Below are positions 10,564 to 22,200 of a DNA stretch of 64,000 nucleotides, one piece after another. Source of the stretch: Bilabrum cf. latius (Eukaryota; Bigyra: Bicosoecida; Bigyra; Bicosoecida); the NCBI GenBank assembly GCA_965178125.1, contig OZ237762.1, positions 186,001 through 250,000 of the forward strand. Reading direction: 5' to 3'. How positions within the stretch are numbered: the stretch's first letter is position 1; each line of letters starts with the position of its first letter. The notes beneath the pieces are model-generated. The model saw only the letters and a program-made list of their open reading frames with translations, did no database searches and was not told the origin of the DNA. Position numbers and translations under genes: made by a program.

Positions 10564-12212
10564 CAGTCCAGAGCAACTCAAGCTATCGGCCAAAGGATGC
10601 ACCAATCCCACAGAAAACAAGACTATACGACAGATCCAGACAAGTGGCAGACAGTGTGACGCCCCAGGCCAAGTGGAGTAAAGCACGAATGAACCACAAA
10701 GATCGATCGCTTCAAACGGCAACACACACTCCGGCACCAGCTCAATCACAGTGATCCCCAATGACCAACAAAAAGGATTCGATGGTAGGTATCCACGCGA
10801 CTCAAACCTCGAAAGCTGCCGAAGAATCTGAAATCTCTGAAATCTGATTTAAGGTCAAGCATAACCGAACAATGGGTGCTGCGCAAAGACAGCATGACCA
10901 TGACGGTGGACTTTCGTCCGCAACCGTATACAGCGAGGCAAGCCCCACTGCACCGGCCCTAACAAGATCCCACACTCCCCACTCCCTCACCTCACTCTCC
11001 GCGAGCCACGAAACACTCACCACCCCACAAACACTCTCTCTGTTCGCCATAAATGGCCTCCCCATCCATCTAGTGCCTCGCTGGTTATAGCCCACACGCT
11101 CCTACCTGACATACCCTGTCTCCTGATATGCCTCCACATCTTCACCACTCCTCCGGAATAGGTCCCGAACAATCCTGCTCACGGGCAGAACCCCTCAGTG
11201 CTGCCGATCTCTCATAAGACAGCCCATCGACAGCCCAAATAAGACACACCCACCCAGTGCCCCTTGCTTCAGCCCACCTGGCGGAATCCCCAACCCGGCC
11301 AAGTGCCTCTCGCCCCTGTTACCCCGCACCACAATCTCCGCGGTCTCCGCGCAACCTGCAACGCATCAACCGCACGTTCCTTCTTGGTTTTCCTGGTCCC
11401 CTTGAAAACCTTCACTCGCTCACCTTTCCTCCGTTATAGGTGCTACACGAACTTCCTGTGCAGCAGTTGCTCTCTCCCTTGGACCTCCGCAAGCAACCTC
11501 AACAAGCCGTACTCTCCCCATCCAATGAGTACGCCCCGAACAGCAGACCTTCTCCCCCCGAGGCCCCTGCCCTTCTCGTTCTCGTGCCTAGTTTTCACTG
11601 GAAACAACTATTCTTGGCCCGTCCCAGGTTGTACCGCGAACATGCATCTCGCGCCAAGTCTTGTCACGGCAAGCGTTTTCGGCACAAAACTCTCACGCAT
11701 GTCCGGCGCCAAACTCGCGCCTCCAAAGACATAAACTATGAGTAATTTGTGAAAGTAAATGCCCACCCCGCCCGAATTCGCGCCCCAACCAAGACAAGGA
11801 GAACGGATGCACATCCAACGGCTATCAACCGATTGGCGCCAACCCTCCCACCGATCAACAGGCAGCTACTCTACTCACTTTCCCACCACGATTACTTTGC
11901 CCCACACATCACAAGTAATAGCCGGGAATTGCAAGCCCACCTCGCATGCACCCCAGAGGCAACGAGAACGGCAATAGAAGAACCCGAGCGACTGCTCGCC
12001 TGCGGAACCATCACCACTGGCAGGGCGCGCCGCGCACTGTGGCCGCCGCAGAGAGAAAGGTGCAAGGAGATACCGAGCCTGGCACAGGTATCGCGGCCCA
12101 ACACACCCTACATCACATACTTCATAAACGAAACTTCCAATGCAACGATGCCATCCACATTCACATCCACATCCCCATCCCCATCCACACCCACACCAAC
12201 ATCCACATCCCC
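10564..12212. other. intergenic region, no gene recognised
   Basis: About 10564-10830 is zinc-finger 5' flank shared with the other units. About 10830-11985 is unique, relatively AT-rich sequence with only short open frames of non-coding character. About 11985-12212 is synthase 3' flank found again in each tandem unit, ending in a CA/TC-rich stretch (catccacatccc). No tRNA or mobile element seen. Confidence 0.6.
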
Positions 12213-15200
12213 TCACTCCTCCGCGCCCCCCGGGAAATCGAACACAAGCACGTGCAGCCCAAGCGTCCTGCTCTGGAACCCGGCCTCGCAGTACACCAGG
12301 TAGTAGTTCCACAGACGGATGAACGCATCATCGAAGCCCAGCCCCCGCACCTCATCCAGCCTGGCGTTGAAGTTGCGCCGCCACACCCGCAGCGTCTCGG
12401 CGTAGTGCAGCGCCCTGTTCTCGCACGCGTGCAGCATCAGCCCGGACCGACTCGCCATCGCGTCCAGGAGCGCGCGCAGGGACGGGCAGCAGCCCCCGGG
12501 GAAGATGATCGTGTTGATGAAGTCCGCGCACCGGATGTACTCCTCGTACCTCGCCTCGGGCATCGTGATGGCCTGCAGCACCAGCCGGCCCGTGGGCTGC
12601 TTCAGCAACCGGCCGCACGCACCCATGAACGTCCCCAGGTGGTTGTGCCCCACGGCCTCCACCATCTCGCAGCTGAACACGCGGTCAAACTCGCCCTCGT
12701 GCGCCGCGGCAAACTCCCGGTAGTCCGCCATCTCAAAGTGCACGCGGCTCTCCAGTCCCAGGGCACGCACCCTCTCCTCCGCCCACTCCTTCTGCTCCCG
12801 GCTCAGGGTGATCCCCGTCACGCTCACGCCTGGCACGGTCTGCGCCAGGCGGATGCTCAGCCCTCCCCACCCGAACCCGATGTCCAGCACCCGCATGCCC
12901 TCCCTCACCGCCCCCGCCTTGATGAGCGTGTCCAGCTTGCGCACTTGGGCCTCGTCCAGTGTGCCCTCCAGGCGCGGGCACGCTCGGAACGGCACGGGGT
13001 CGGAGGAAGGCGCCAGCGGCCTGCGAGGCTTCCCTGGGCTGCGTGTGTCTGACTCCACCGCGGAGGCGCCCTCCTCGCTGGGCATCGCGCCGAACCTCCC
13101 GTCCTCGTACTCTCGCGCGGGGGCCTCCCTGAAGTACCCGCACGAGTACATCATGGTCGTGTGGTCCAGGAACGTCTCGAACAGCCCGTTGGAGAGGTCA
13201 TAGTGCGCGTGGATGTTCTGCCTAGACCCCGCGATGGTGTTGTCCAGGTTCAGACGGTAGGACAGAAAGTTCAGGCTTGACCCGACCCACGAAGTCCACA
13301 GCGAGCTCGCCTGGAACCCGGACTCTGCCCTGTCTCTGTTCCTCAGCAGCACAGCGAACAGCTGGCCCAAGTCGTCCACGGACCACTGGCCCGCCACGTA
13401 GGCCCGGCCCATCCCCAGGCTGGACTCGGATGCAACCCGCAGGAAGTATCCCCAGTCGTGCACCGCCACGTAGGCCCGCGGCAGCTGCTCAGCCACACCG
13501 AACACGTGCTCGAATCCGTCGGGCATTCTCATGATTAGGCAGCCCTCCTTGATCCCAGACCGGAGGAATGACAGCACGGGGTAGCTCGCGGCGCGATACA
13601 GGGCACCCGTCCCTAGAGCCGCGCCCTGCTTCAGCACCCATGCCGCGGTGCTCAGCGGTGCGAGGGCAGCCGCCACCATCCCGCGCCCGCAAGGGTCTCC
13701 CCGTGCCCCTCCGGCTCCGAGCGATGCCGCAGCCCCGGCACCACCGCCCCGGGATGCGTACAGGGCCAGCTCGGCGGCGGGCTCCGAGGGAACAACGGTC
13801 TCGTGCACCGAGCGACAGGCCCACTTGGCCAGAGACTCGCGAGACCGCCGGGTGTCCAACCCGGAGCCCCCCGCTGCAATGGTTCCTGCTCTAGCCTCTA
13901 CATCCAATGCGGCTGGCAGCGCCGTGTGCCCACCCACGGCGCCCAGCGCATCCGCAGCCGGTGCTCGAGTGCGCGTGCGAGCCACAAAGTGCGCCACGGT
14001 CCCCGGGATGTCCCTCTCGTCCGCCTCTTGGAAGCTCCCGACCGAGCCCCCGTTCCCCGCGGCCCCTGGCTTGGCCTCCCCGAAGACTCGCGCGAGCAGC
14101 ACCGACAGCACCGCCCGCTCCCTGGCCCCGGGCACCTTCTGGAACAGCTCCTCCTGCACGGCAGCGCCGCCCGATGGCCTGGCCCCGCCCCGGAGTGCCA
14201 TGAGGCTCTGGCGAGCGGCCTGGAGGACCCTCCTCCCCATCGAGGCGGGGGAGGTGTCCACCCCGCCCGCACCATCGTGCACTGCAGCCGACCCTCGCGA
14301 AGCCAGATCGGACGCACTCCCCTGCTTGCTCTCGCTCTCGCGGGCCTTGCCCCTGCCCCCGTGCTTCCCTGCGGTCACACTCTCTTGTTCCCTGGCACCG
14401 AGCACGTGTTCCCTGGCTGCTGCCAGCACGTCCTGCAGCCCCGGATCCACCAGAGCGGCGCCCATCCCACCGGTCGAGCGCCCGCCCTCCTCTGCTGTGG
14501 ACCTCGCTCGGCTCACGATCACGTCAGGCATGCCCAGGCTCGGCTCGCGCTCGTGCTCCTGCGCGCCGCTGCTGTCCGGAGCCCCGCCTGCGATCGTGCT
14601 CATCATCTCGTCCAGCAGCCCCAGGAGCCTGCCTGCTTCGGTTTGGACGGCGGTACCCAGGGATGCTCGCAGGGGCGACTTGCCCTGGACCCAGGGATCA
14701 TGCTTTGCGGCGTAGGGCAGGTACGCCGCTGCTGCTGCTGCTGCTGCATGCTTGCCACTGCTCTTGCCCTTGGTGGCGTGCATGCGACCTGCAAGGTCAC
14801 CCGCAGCAGGGGGTACGCCCGCGGGCCTCGTTGTTCCCTGGCTGCCCTCGGCTCTCCTGCGCCGAGCAGCGGCCGCCTCTAGCGCGACACCAACTCCCGT
14901 GCTGGCCATCCGCCCCACCACCTCTCCATCCCCTTCCTGTCCGCTGTCTCCATGCATCCCGCTCCTGCTGCTGCTGCTGCCTCCATCGGTGGCGCTGGCA
15001 CTTGCACCAACGATCGTCGGGCCTGGGAGCGCGGCATACACCCGCGTGGTGTCTGCCTCTCCCGGCAGCCTCCACCACTCGGGCACAACGTGTGTCATGC
15101 GAGCGGCGACGCGCAGCCCCGCAGTCAGCCCGTCCTCGTGGAAACCGTTGGCGGCGTATGCCCCGCAGAACCACGCCCCCTGCTGGCCCTGCACCTCCTC

Positions 15201-16986
15201 CAGCATCCCCTGCGCCGCGACCGCCTCCTTGGTGTACTGCGGGTGCTCGTAGTGCATCTCCCGGAGGATGGTGCCCTCCTTGGGGCGGCGGCCGGGGTTC
15301 AGTGTGACGAACAGCTGGGGCACTCGCGGGGGCAGGTTCTGCAGGAGGTTGAGCCAGTAGGTGACGCAGCAAGGCTCCTGGAGCCCCTCCTAGGCGTCCA
15401 GGGAGGGCGAGTCACGGTCCTTTGTTCCCTTGCCCACGTAGTTCCACGCAGACCAAGCAGATCTGGCCTGGGGCATGAGCGTATCGTCCGTGTGCAGGAA
15501 GCACGTGTTGGGCTGGTACCTGAAGGCTCCCAGGACCCTCTTCTCGTCCTCGGTGGCGTGTTCCCCCAGGATCTGGAGGGCAGTGGGGGCGTGGCACGCG
15601 AACACCACCTGGTCGTACTCCCGTTCCACCCCTTGGGCATCCTTGAGGATGGTCACAGTGCGCATCTGGCCAGAGCCCGAGCCCGAGGATGAGGCCTGGG
15701 ACGAGGCGGCGGGGCTGGGTGTGCTCGGCAGCCCGACAGTTCCCTTGAGACCCTGGGGCACACGGCGAGCACCCGAGCCTAGAGCGTCACTGGCAACGGA
15801 ACCAGCAGACCCGCGAGGGCCACCGGATGCGTTCCTGGAGGAATGGGGGGATGAAGACGAAGACGAAGATGAAGATGGGCCCGCTGCAGACGCAGCCCCG
15901 CCCGTCCTGCTGCCCTCTCCCCTGCCGCTGACCTCGTCCTTCTCGTCCGCAGGGGCGCGGGCTGGCTCCACACGCCGGATTCGGCGGGCACTCGCGATGG
16001 GAGTGTGTTCCCTGGCAATCCCACCTGCCTTGCGGAGGGCCCCGAGGACGGCCTTGACGTACTGGCGGGACCTGCCCGTGACAGTCCTCCACTGGGGTGT
16101 TCCCAGCACCTGCAGCAGGTGGTGGTTCACAAAGAACCGGATGAGCGTCTCGGCAGGGAAACCTAGCACGTCCTCCGATGTCGCGCTCCAGACGGCCCCC
16201 ACCATGGGGATCAGAAAGAGGTCCTGAAACGCCTGCGAGTAGCCCTCTTGCTCGAGGTACTGGCCCAGCGTCAGGCCGGAGGGCTCCTTGCGCTCCAGCA
16301 GCTTGGGTGCCTCCTTGTTGAAGCGAAGAAGATCTTTTAAGAACAGGTAGTACTTCGGTTTCAGGAGATTTGCCGGCGTGGCGATGGGGTTGTTGCTGCT
16401 CCACTCCAAAGTCCGCTCCTGCAGAGAGACAGCGAAGCTCATGCACGTCGGTTCGTGCCGCACGCCAAGCTCCTGCGAGTAAAAAGGAAGCGTGAACTGG
16501 TAGCATGTACACCCTCCGATGAATTTGCATTCGTCGAGCCCATCTGGACGCTAGGGCATTCCCGCACAACAGCGACGGGGCGATCCGCACAGGGTGTGAC
16601 GTGGCTCGCCCTACTCACCTCAAAGAAGCCTAGCAGGTTTGGGTATGTAAGCTCGTTGAAAACGAGAAACCCAGTGTCTACTGGTGTCCCATCTGGCTGC
16701 GATGATAAGACTCAGCTGGCGCTTTCGGAATGGATTCTTCTGTCTGCGCTAAATGTTCGCAATGCGCAAGAGCAGCCACCCGGCGCCTCGCAGCTCATCC
16801 CGGGCCGAGTTGCACAAAATAAATACTACTTACAAGGTCAAATGTATCTGCGTGCCCCCCGAACTTGCCTGCTTCGTACAGGTCTACAGAAACACCTGGG
16901 TCCTTGCTCGCCAGCCACGAGCACCCAAGACCTGTCACTCCTCCTCCAACAATCGCTACACGGGTTTTATTCTTAGACGCCTGCAT
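12213..16986 (-). CDS. FAD amine oxidase-cyclopropane fatty acid synthase fusion
   Basis: Three exons: 16834-16986, 16619-16696 and 12213-16472, joined by GT-AG introns in phase 0; 1496 residues. Exon 1 holds the FAD-binding glycine motif (RVAIVGGGVTGLG). Exon 2 ends NELTYPNLLGFFE and exon 3 opens ELGVRHEPTCMSFAVSL, all typical of the oxidase half. One TAG at 15390-15392 lies in DA-TAG-EGLQEPCCVTYWLN; read as Gln it joins oxidase to synthase. A long, low-complexity Ser/Ala/Gly linker (about 900-bp scale) follows. The synthase part has VLDIGFGWGG (SAM binding, about residue 1270), EMVEAVGHNH and a C-terminal catalytic region. It methylenates unsaturated acyl chains of membrane phospholipids. 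Plants fuse the same modules with DUF1365, which here is the divergent neighbour. Confidence 0.93.
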
Positions 16987-17075
16987 ACTGAATACAAACG
17001 AAAAGTCCAGACGCGCTTCTGCTATGGTTGTGAGCCCAAGACCGACTCGCGAAGTGGCAAGATCCCTTCTGTCAG
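16987..17075. promoter_or_regulatory. shared divergent promoter, synthase / DUF1365
   Basis: Only 89 bp separate the two proposed start codons, which point away from each other. Any 5' untranslated regions and core promoter must fit here or overlap coding sequence. No TATA box is evident. Functional partnership of the two genes makes co-regulation plausible; this is inference. Confidence 0.5.
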
Positions 17076-18872
17076 ATGATGCACACAAGATGCATCGTCA
17101 CTGCGCTCGTCACCCAAAACCGTGCAGACCACAAAGGCCCAGATAGAAGAATGCCTGGACACGCCATTGCGTCTGGATGGGTATCGCATGCGAGAACACG
17201 ACCTTTCGGTCACGCTTTTCGGTACAACGTGGCTCGAGCTGCAGTTGATCTGGACGTAAGACACCCGGTCGATCTGCTCGAGTTCACATCCGTCAATTTT
17301 ATGCGTATTTGCGCTACTTTACCACCATGTTAACGACAACAGGACTAGAAAACACTATTTGGCGGGTGGTGGCCGATTGGAAGCACTTCTACCAGATGGG
17401 CAGCCGCAGCCTTCTTGGAGCAGGATCATGGGCAGGGACTAGACAACGACATCCGGTTGTCAAGCAGTGCAGCTCGTAGCATATCGCTAGCAGATAAGAT
17501 CCGCAATCTTGTGAAGACTAGGGCTGGCGCCAAGCCAACGGGGCGCGTGATTTTGCTCACTCATTTGAGCTACATGGGTTATTGCTTTAACCCCGTTTGC
17601 TTCTACTACTGCATGCATGCTGCAGGCACTCGCACAGAAGCAGGCACTATCAAGCATGAATAGATAGCAGCCATTGTGCTGGAGGTCACGAACACACCAT
17701 GGCAGGAGACGACGCACTACGTCCTGCACCCTGGGGTGGATGGCGTCAGGTGCTTCGCTGACATTGGGACTGCCAGTCAGGACTCGGCAGCAGAGGACAC
17801 TGGAGGCAAACCGAGTGCGGACACCCACCGTTCTGGCTGCGACAGATCTCGCGTGGATTGGAGCCGTCGGTCGGCTGGATTCGAGGAGCCCTCCCTGTGG
17901 ACCGAGGTCAAGACCGAGGCTGAATTCCAGGCGGCGATTGCAGGGGGCGGGGCGGGTGGGAATGCGCGGCGCCTGCGGTTCCGCTGGCCCAAGGGCCTGC
18001 ACGTGTCTCCCTTCTTTGGAATGGACCACGAGTACGACTGGATCTTCGCCCTGCCTGACGCGGGGGCGGGAACTGGGGCGGGTGACAGCGTTGGTGGTAA
18101 TGGTGATGGGCCGCACCAAGACAAGGCTGACGAGGCTGAATGCTTGGATCCCGAGGGAGACAAGGTGTCGGGGCCAGGCGGTAGCAGCAGGACGGCCGCT
18201 GGCCAGGAAGGGGTTGCACAGCAGGAGCGAGGCAATAAAGTGAGGCAGCCCCCCCCGGGCCTCCCTCTCACCTCGTTCCACGTGTGGGGCCGCAACACAC
18301 GGGACAGAGCCACGGTACTGCGGGAGGAGAGAGAGGCTAACAGCAAGGGCAAGGGATAGAGCGAGGACATAGCCAAGAGCAAGCCACAGGCAGGTCGGGG
18401 ACGAGCCGGCAGCAGACATGCCAAGCGAGACGCACATGAGGATGCGGATGGAGATCGGAACGATGCTCACGGTGCCCGCACGGGCCTGTGTGACGAGGAC
18501 AGACTCGTGGTGTTCAGCGCACAGACGCACTTGGTCGCGGAGCCGATCCAGTTCCTGCCCTTCTTGTGGCTGCTCCTGTGGAGGTTCCCGCTGATCACGT
18601 GGATGGTGCAGCTGCGGATCCACTGGCAGGCGCTCCTGCTCATCTGGAAGGGAGCAGTGCTGTTCCCCAACCCGAATCCAGCGAGCAATGACAACTGCAC
18701 GACCAGGGCCATCGAGGCAGTGGCAATGCCTGTGGTGTGGCTGCTCACCGCAGTCGGGCTCATGGAAGGGGGCAGCAGCAGCGGCGGCACCAGCACCAGC
18801 AAGGAGCGAACGGAAGAGGGGGGAAGGGGTGCCACGGCACAGGATATGGCTCAAAGAAAAAGGAAGACGTGA
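17076..18872 (+). CDS. DUF1365 family protein, partner of cyclopropane synthase
   Basis: Exons 17076-17255 and 17343-18872 (87-bp intron, phase 0); 569 residues with TGA stop. TAG at 17346-17348, 17661-17663 and 18357-18359 read as Gln. Family hallmarks in order: GWVSHARTRPFGHAFRYNV, then GGWWPIGS, then LLTHLSYMGYCFNPVCFYYC, then AAIVLEVTNTPWQET, RFRWPKGLHVSPFFGMDHEY, and a C-terminal LLLWRFPLITWMVQLRIHWQ. The TAG at 17661 falls immediately before IAAIVLEVTNTPW. A low-complexity insert follows the FGMD motif. DUF1365 proteins accompany FAD oxidase and cyclopropane synthase in bacterial operons and are fused to them in plants; the reaction is unknown. Start could also be ATG 17079 or the Met before PGHAIASGW. 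Confidence 0.9.
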
Positions 18873-19200
18873 CCAATAGGATGTTGTAGTCTTTGGAAGA
18901 TTTGATGCTCGGCACTCTGGCAGAGGTCGCACGTCCACCTCGCGTGCGACCAACTTGTAGCACATCGAATGCCGGGTTGATCCAGTGCAGCGACTACAGC
19001 CGTAGGTTTGAACGAGTTCTGGATATACCGTGAAGTAGTCTGCTATTTAATCATTGTACAATGGGAAGGCTGCATTACCAGAATACCGGTAGCTACGGGT
19101 AGCCCTGACCCCAAAGAAGAATCTCACGTGACCGATCTTGCCCCCTGTAGGCGCATTAAGCTCGGAGTGACACGCGATTGGAATCTTACTGAAACAAAGT
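18873..19200. other. intergenic, nothing recognised
   Basis: 328 bp between the DUF1365 stop and the next plus-strand gene. No coding signal, repeat or RNA gene seen. It should hold the 3' end of one gene and the promoter of the next. Confidence 0.5.
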
Positions 19201-22200
19201 ATGCGCGGCTTCGTGCACGTGCGGTGCTCTGGCGCCGTCTTGCTATCCTTCGCGCTGGTTGGATCTGGAAGCGCGGGCTTGAGTTAGCCAGCGTTGTCTG
19301 CCAATCCGTAGGTCATGTTCAATATGTTTGCTGCTGACAGTTCCGTCCCGTTGAACTGGAGCTCACTGAATCTTTGGGAAAGGGCGGTTGACAGTTGCAA
19401 CGGTAAGCTTGACGACCTGCATTGCATGCCTAGTAGATGCTACGGCGCTACCGCTCGTGCACGCCAACTTCAAGTTGGCACGATACTGTGGATGCTTCAA
19501 TTGGATCTTTGCACCATGCTTATTTAGCGCAGCGACTTGGTTCGTGCTGCCGAACTCGTCCCACCTCGAAGTGGCAGGCTGGGCCGGCAGCCGTATGAGC
19601 GACCCCCTCCGGACTATCTCGAGCACGGATGCTCGCTTGGAGCAGGTGCTCCCTGCAGATCCATCCAGCTGCCAGTCCATGCTGGCGAGGCCCTGGTTCA
19701 ATTCCCCCCGTCCCAACATGTGGTCAACCCAGCACTGGGCATGGCCCGCCGCACCCGGCACCCCTCTCGGTGCCCCCGGTGCGTCCAGCAAGACCTACCC
19801 GAACATTGCCCGACCGGCCCTAGGAACGAACCACTACATCCCGGGGCTAGCCACCCAGCAGCAGGGGCCCCCGCAGATCACCAGTGCAGACCCACGGGCA
19901 GCCGCCCCGTCGCCCCCGCGCCGCTCTGCAGAGCCCTACACAGTGGAGGCATGGGCCATGCAGATCACGCAGCATGCTTCCAACCAGATATACGTGGAGA
20001 ACTACGGGATGTACATGGGCCATGCAGATCACGCAGCATGCCTCCAACCAGATATACGTGGAGAACTACGGGATGTACATGGGCCATGCAGATCACGCAG
20101 CATGCCTCCAACCAGATATACGTGGAGAACTACGGGATGTACATGGGCCATGCAGATCACGCAGCATGCCTCCAACCAGATATACGTGGAGAACTACGGG
20201 ATGTACATGGGCCATGCAGATCACGCAGCATGCCTCCAACCAGATATACGTGGAGAACTACGGGATGTACATGGGCCATGCAGATCACGCAGCATGCCTC
20301 CAACCAGATATACGTGGAGAACTACGGGATGTACATGGGCCATGCAGATCACGCAGCATGCCTCCAACCAGATATACGTGGAGAACTACGGGATGTACAT
20401 GGGCCATGCAGATCACGCAGCATGCCTCCAACCAGATATACGTGGAGAACTACGGGATGTACATGGGCCATGCAGATCACGCAGCATGCCTCCAACCAGA
20501 TATACGTGGAGAACTACGGGATGTACATGGGCCATGCAGATCACGCAGCATGCCTCCAACCAGATATACGTGGAGAACTACGGGATGTACATGGGCCATG
20601 CAGATCACGCAGCATGCCTCCAACCAGATATACGTGGAGAACTACGGGATGTACATGGGCCATGCAGATCACGCAGCATGCCTCCAACCAGATATACGTG
20701 GAGAACTACGGGATGTACATGGGCCATGCAGATCACGCAGCATGCCTCCAACCAGATATACGTGGAGAACTACGGGATGTACATGGGCCATGCAGATCAC
20801 GCAGCATGCCTCCAACCAGATATACGTGGAGAACTACGGGATGTACATGGGCCATGCAGATCACGCAGCATGCCTCCAACCAGATATACGTGGAGAACTA
20901 CGGGATGTACATGGGCCATGCAGATCACGCAGCATGCCTCCAACCAGATATACGTGGAGAACTACGGGATGTACATGGGCCATGCAGATCACGCAGCATG
21001 CCTCCAACCAGATATACGTGGAGAACTACGGGATGTACATGGGCCATGCAGATCACGCAGCATGCCTCCAACCAGATATACGTGGAGAACTACGGGATGT
21101 ACATGGGCCATGCAGATCACGCAGCATGCCTCCAACCAGATATACGTGGAGAACTACGGGATGTACATGGGCCATGCAGATCACGCAGCATGCCTCCAAC
21201 CAGATATACGTGGAGAACTACGGGATGTACATGGGCCATGCAGATCACGCAGCATGCCTCCAACCAGATATACGTGGAGAACTACGGGATGTACATGGGC
21301 CATGCAGATCACGCAGCATGCCTCCAACCAGATATACGTGGAGAACTACGGGATGTACATGGGCCATGCAGATCACGCAGCATGCCTCCAACCAGATATA
21401 CGTGGAGAACTACGGGATGTACATGGGCCATGCAGATCACGCAGCATGCCTCCAACCAGATATACGTGGAGAACTACGGGATGTACATGGGCACCAAAGG
21501 GTACGGTCCTGCCATCGAGAGGACTCCAAACGAGTGGGGGGTGCAGGGACTCGGCGGCTCTCGCCGGCTGTTGTTCCCTGGAGACCAGGCCCCCCTGACT
21601 GTGTGCTCGCAGTGGTCCATGGCAGAGTGTCCGCGGTCCACGTTCGAAGAGAGGTGCACCCCGCTGGACCGGCCCATCGCAGCAAATGACACGTGCAGGC
21701 ACACCGCGGAGTGGCCCAGCACCTAGTCGCCGCTTCAGTCGTCGCGCGACCTATCCCATGTCCAAGGAACAGCAGGGCCAGGGCCAGGGCCAGCACCAGA
21801 GCAGCAGAAGTGCCCACCGTGGCGTGGGGGTAGTTCGGAGATCTACAACAACACCGGAGTGACACCGGACTGGGCCAAGGAACTATCCAGGGAGTTTGGA
21901 ATCCAGCTGCGGCCAGCCAGCGCGTGCGCAGGCACGGCTGTCAGCGTAAAGAGCCAGGGCTAGGCAAGGGCCCTGCAATAGACACCCCGCTGGCACTAGG
22001 TGCTGGAGACCGTCTGGCCACCGGGCACTGTGGCTGTGCTTCCGTATGACGTCGACGTGGTGCCCAAAGGGGATGCGTCGGACTACGCCTGGCGCATCAA
22101 CAGGGGGTACGTGATCTCGGTGTTGCTGGACTCACCGCCTTCGAGTCTCAAGGGGATGCAGTCCAGTGAAACTGCAGGCAATTCATCAAGGTCAGACATT

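Larger units (their letters stand above)
1256..10830 (-). repeat. tandem array of zinc-finger/synthase chimeric units
   Basis: Four head-to-tail units, two of them exactly 2415 bp by breakpoint spacing (4085 to 6500 to 8915); the left one is 2703 bp because its gene has more fingers. Each unit holds a zinc-finger gene, the synthase 3' fragment joined to its last finger, and about 200 bp of synthase 3' flank. Unit junctions lie near 'gctgccgaa' in the zinc-finger 5' flank. Nested inside are the 87-bp finger repeats. The pattern indicates one illegitimate join of the zinc-finger gene to the synthase gene followed by unequal exchange. Confidence 0.85.

Noticed and set aside
10802-11745. Several 60-160 codon open frames in the intergenic gap
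   Set aside because: No family resemblance, mixed frames and composition like non-coding DNA.
19951-21486. CRISPR array
   Set aside because: Units are contiguous with no variable spacers, and the host is a eukaryote; it is a minisatellite in an exon.
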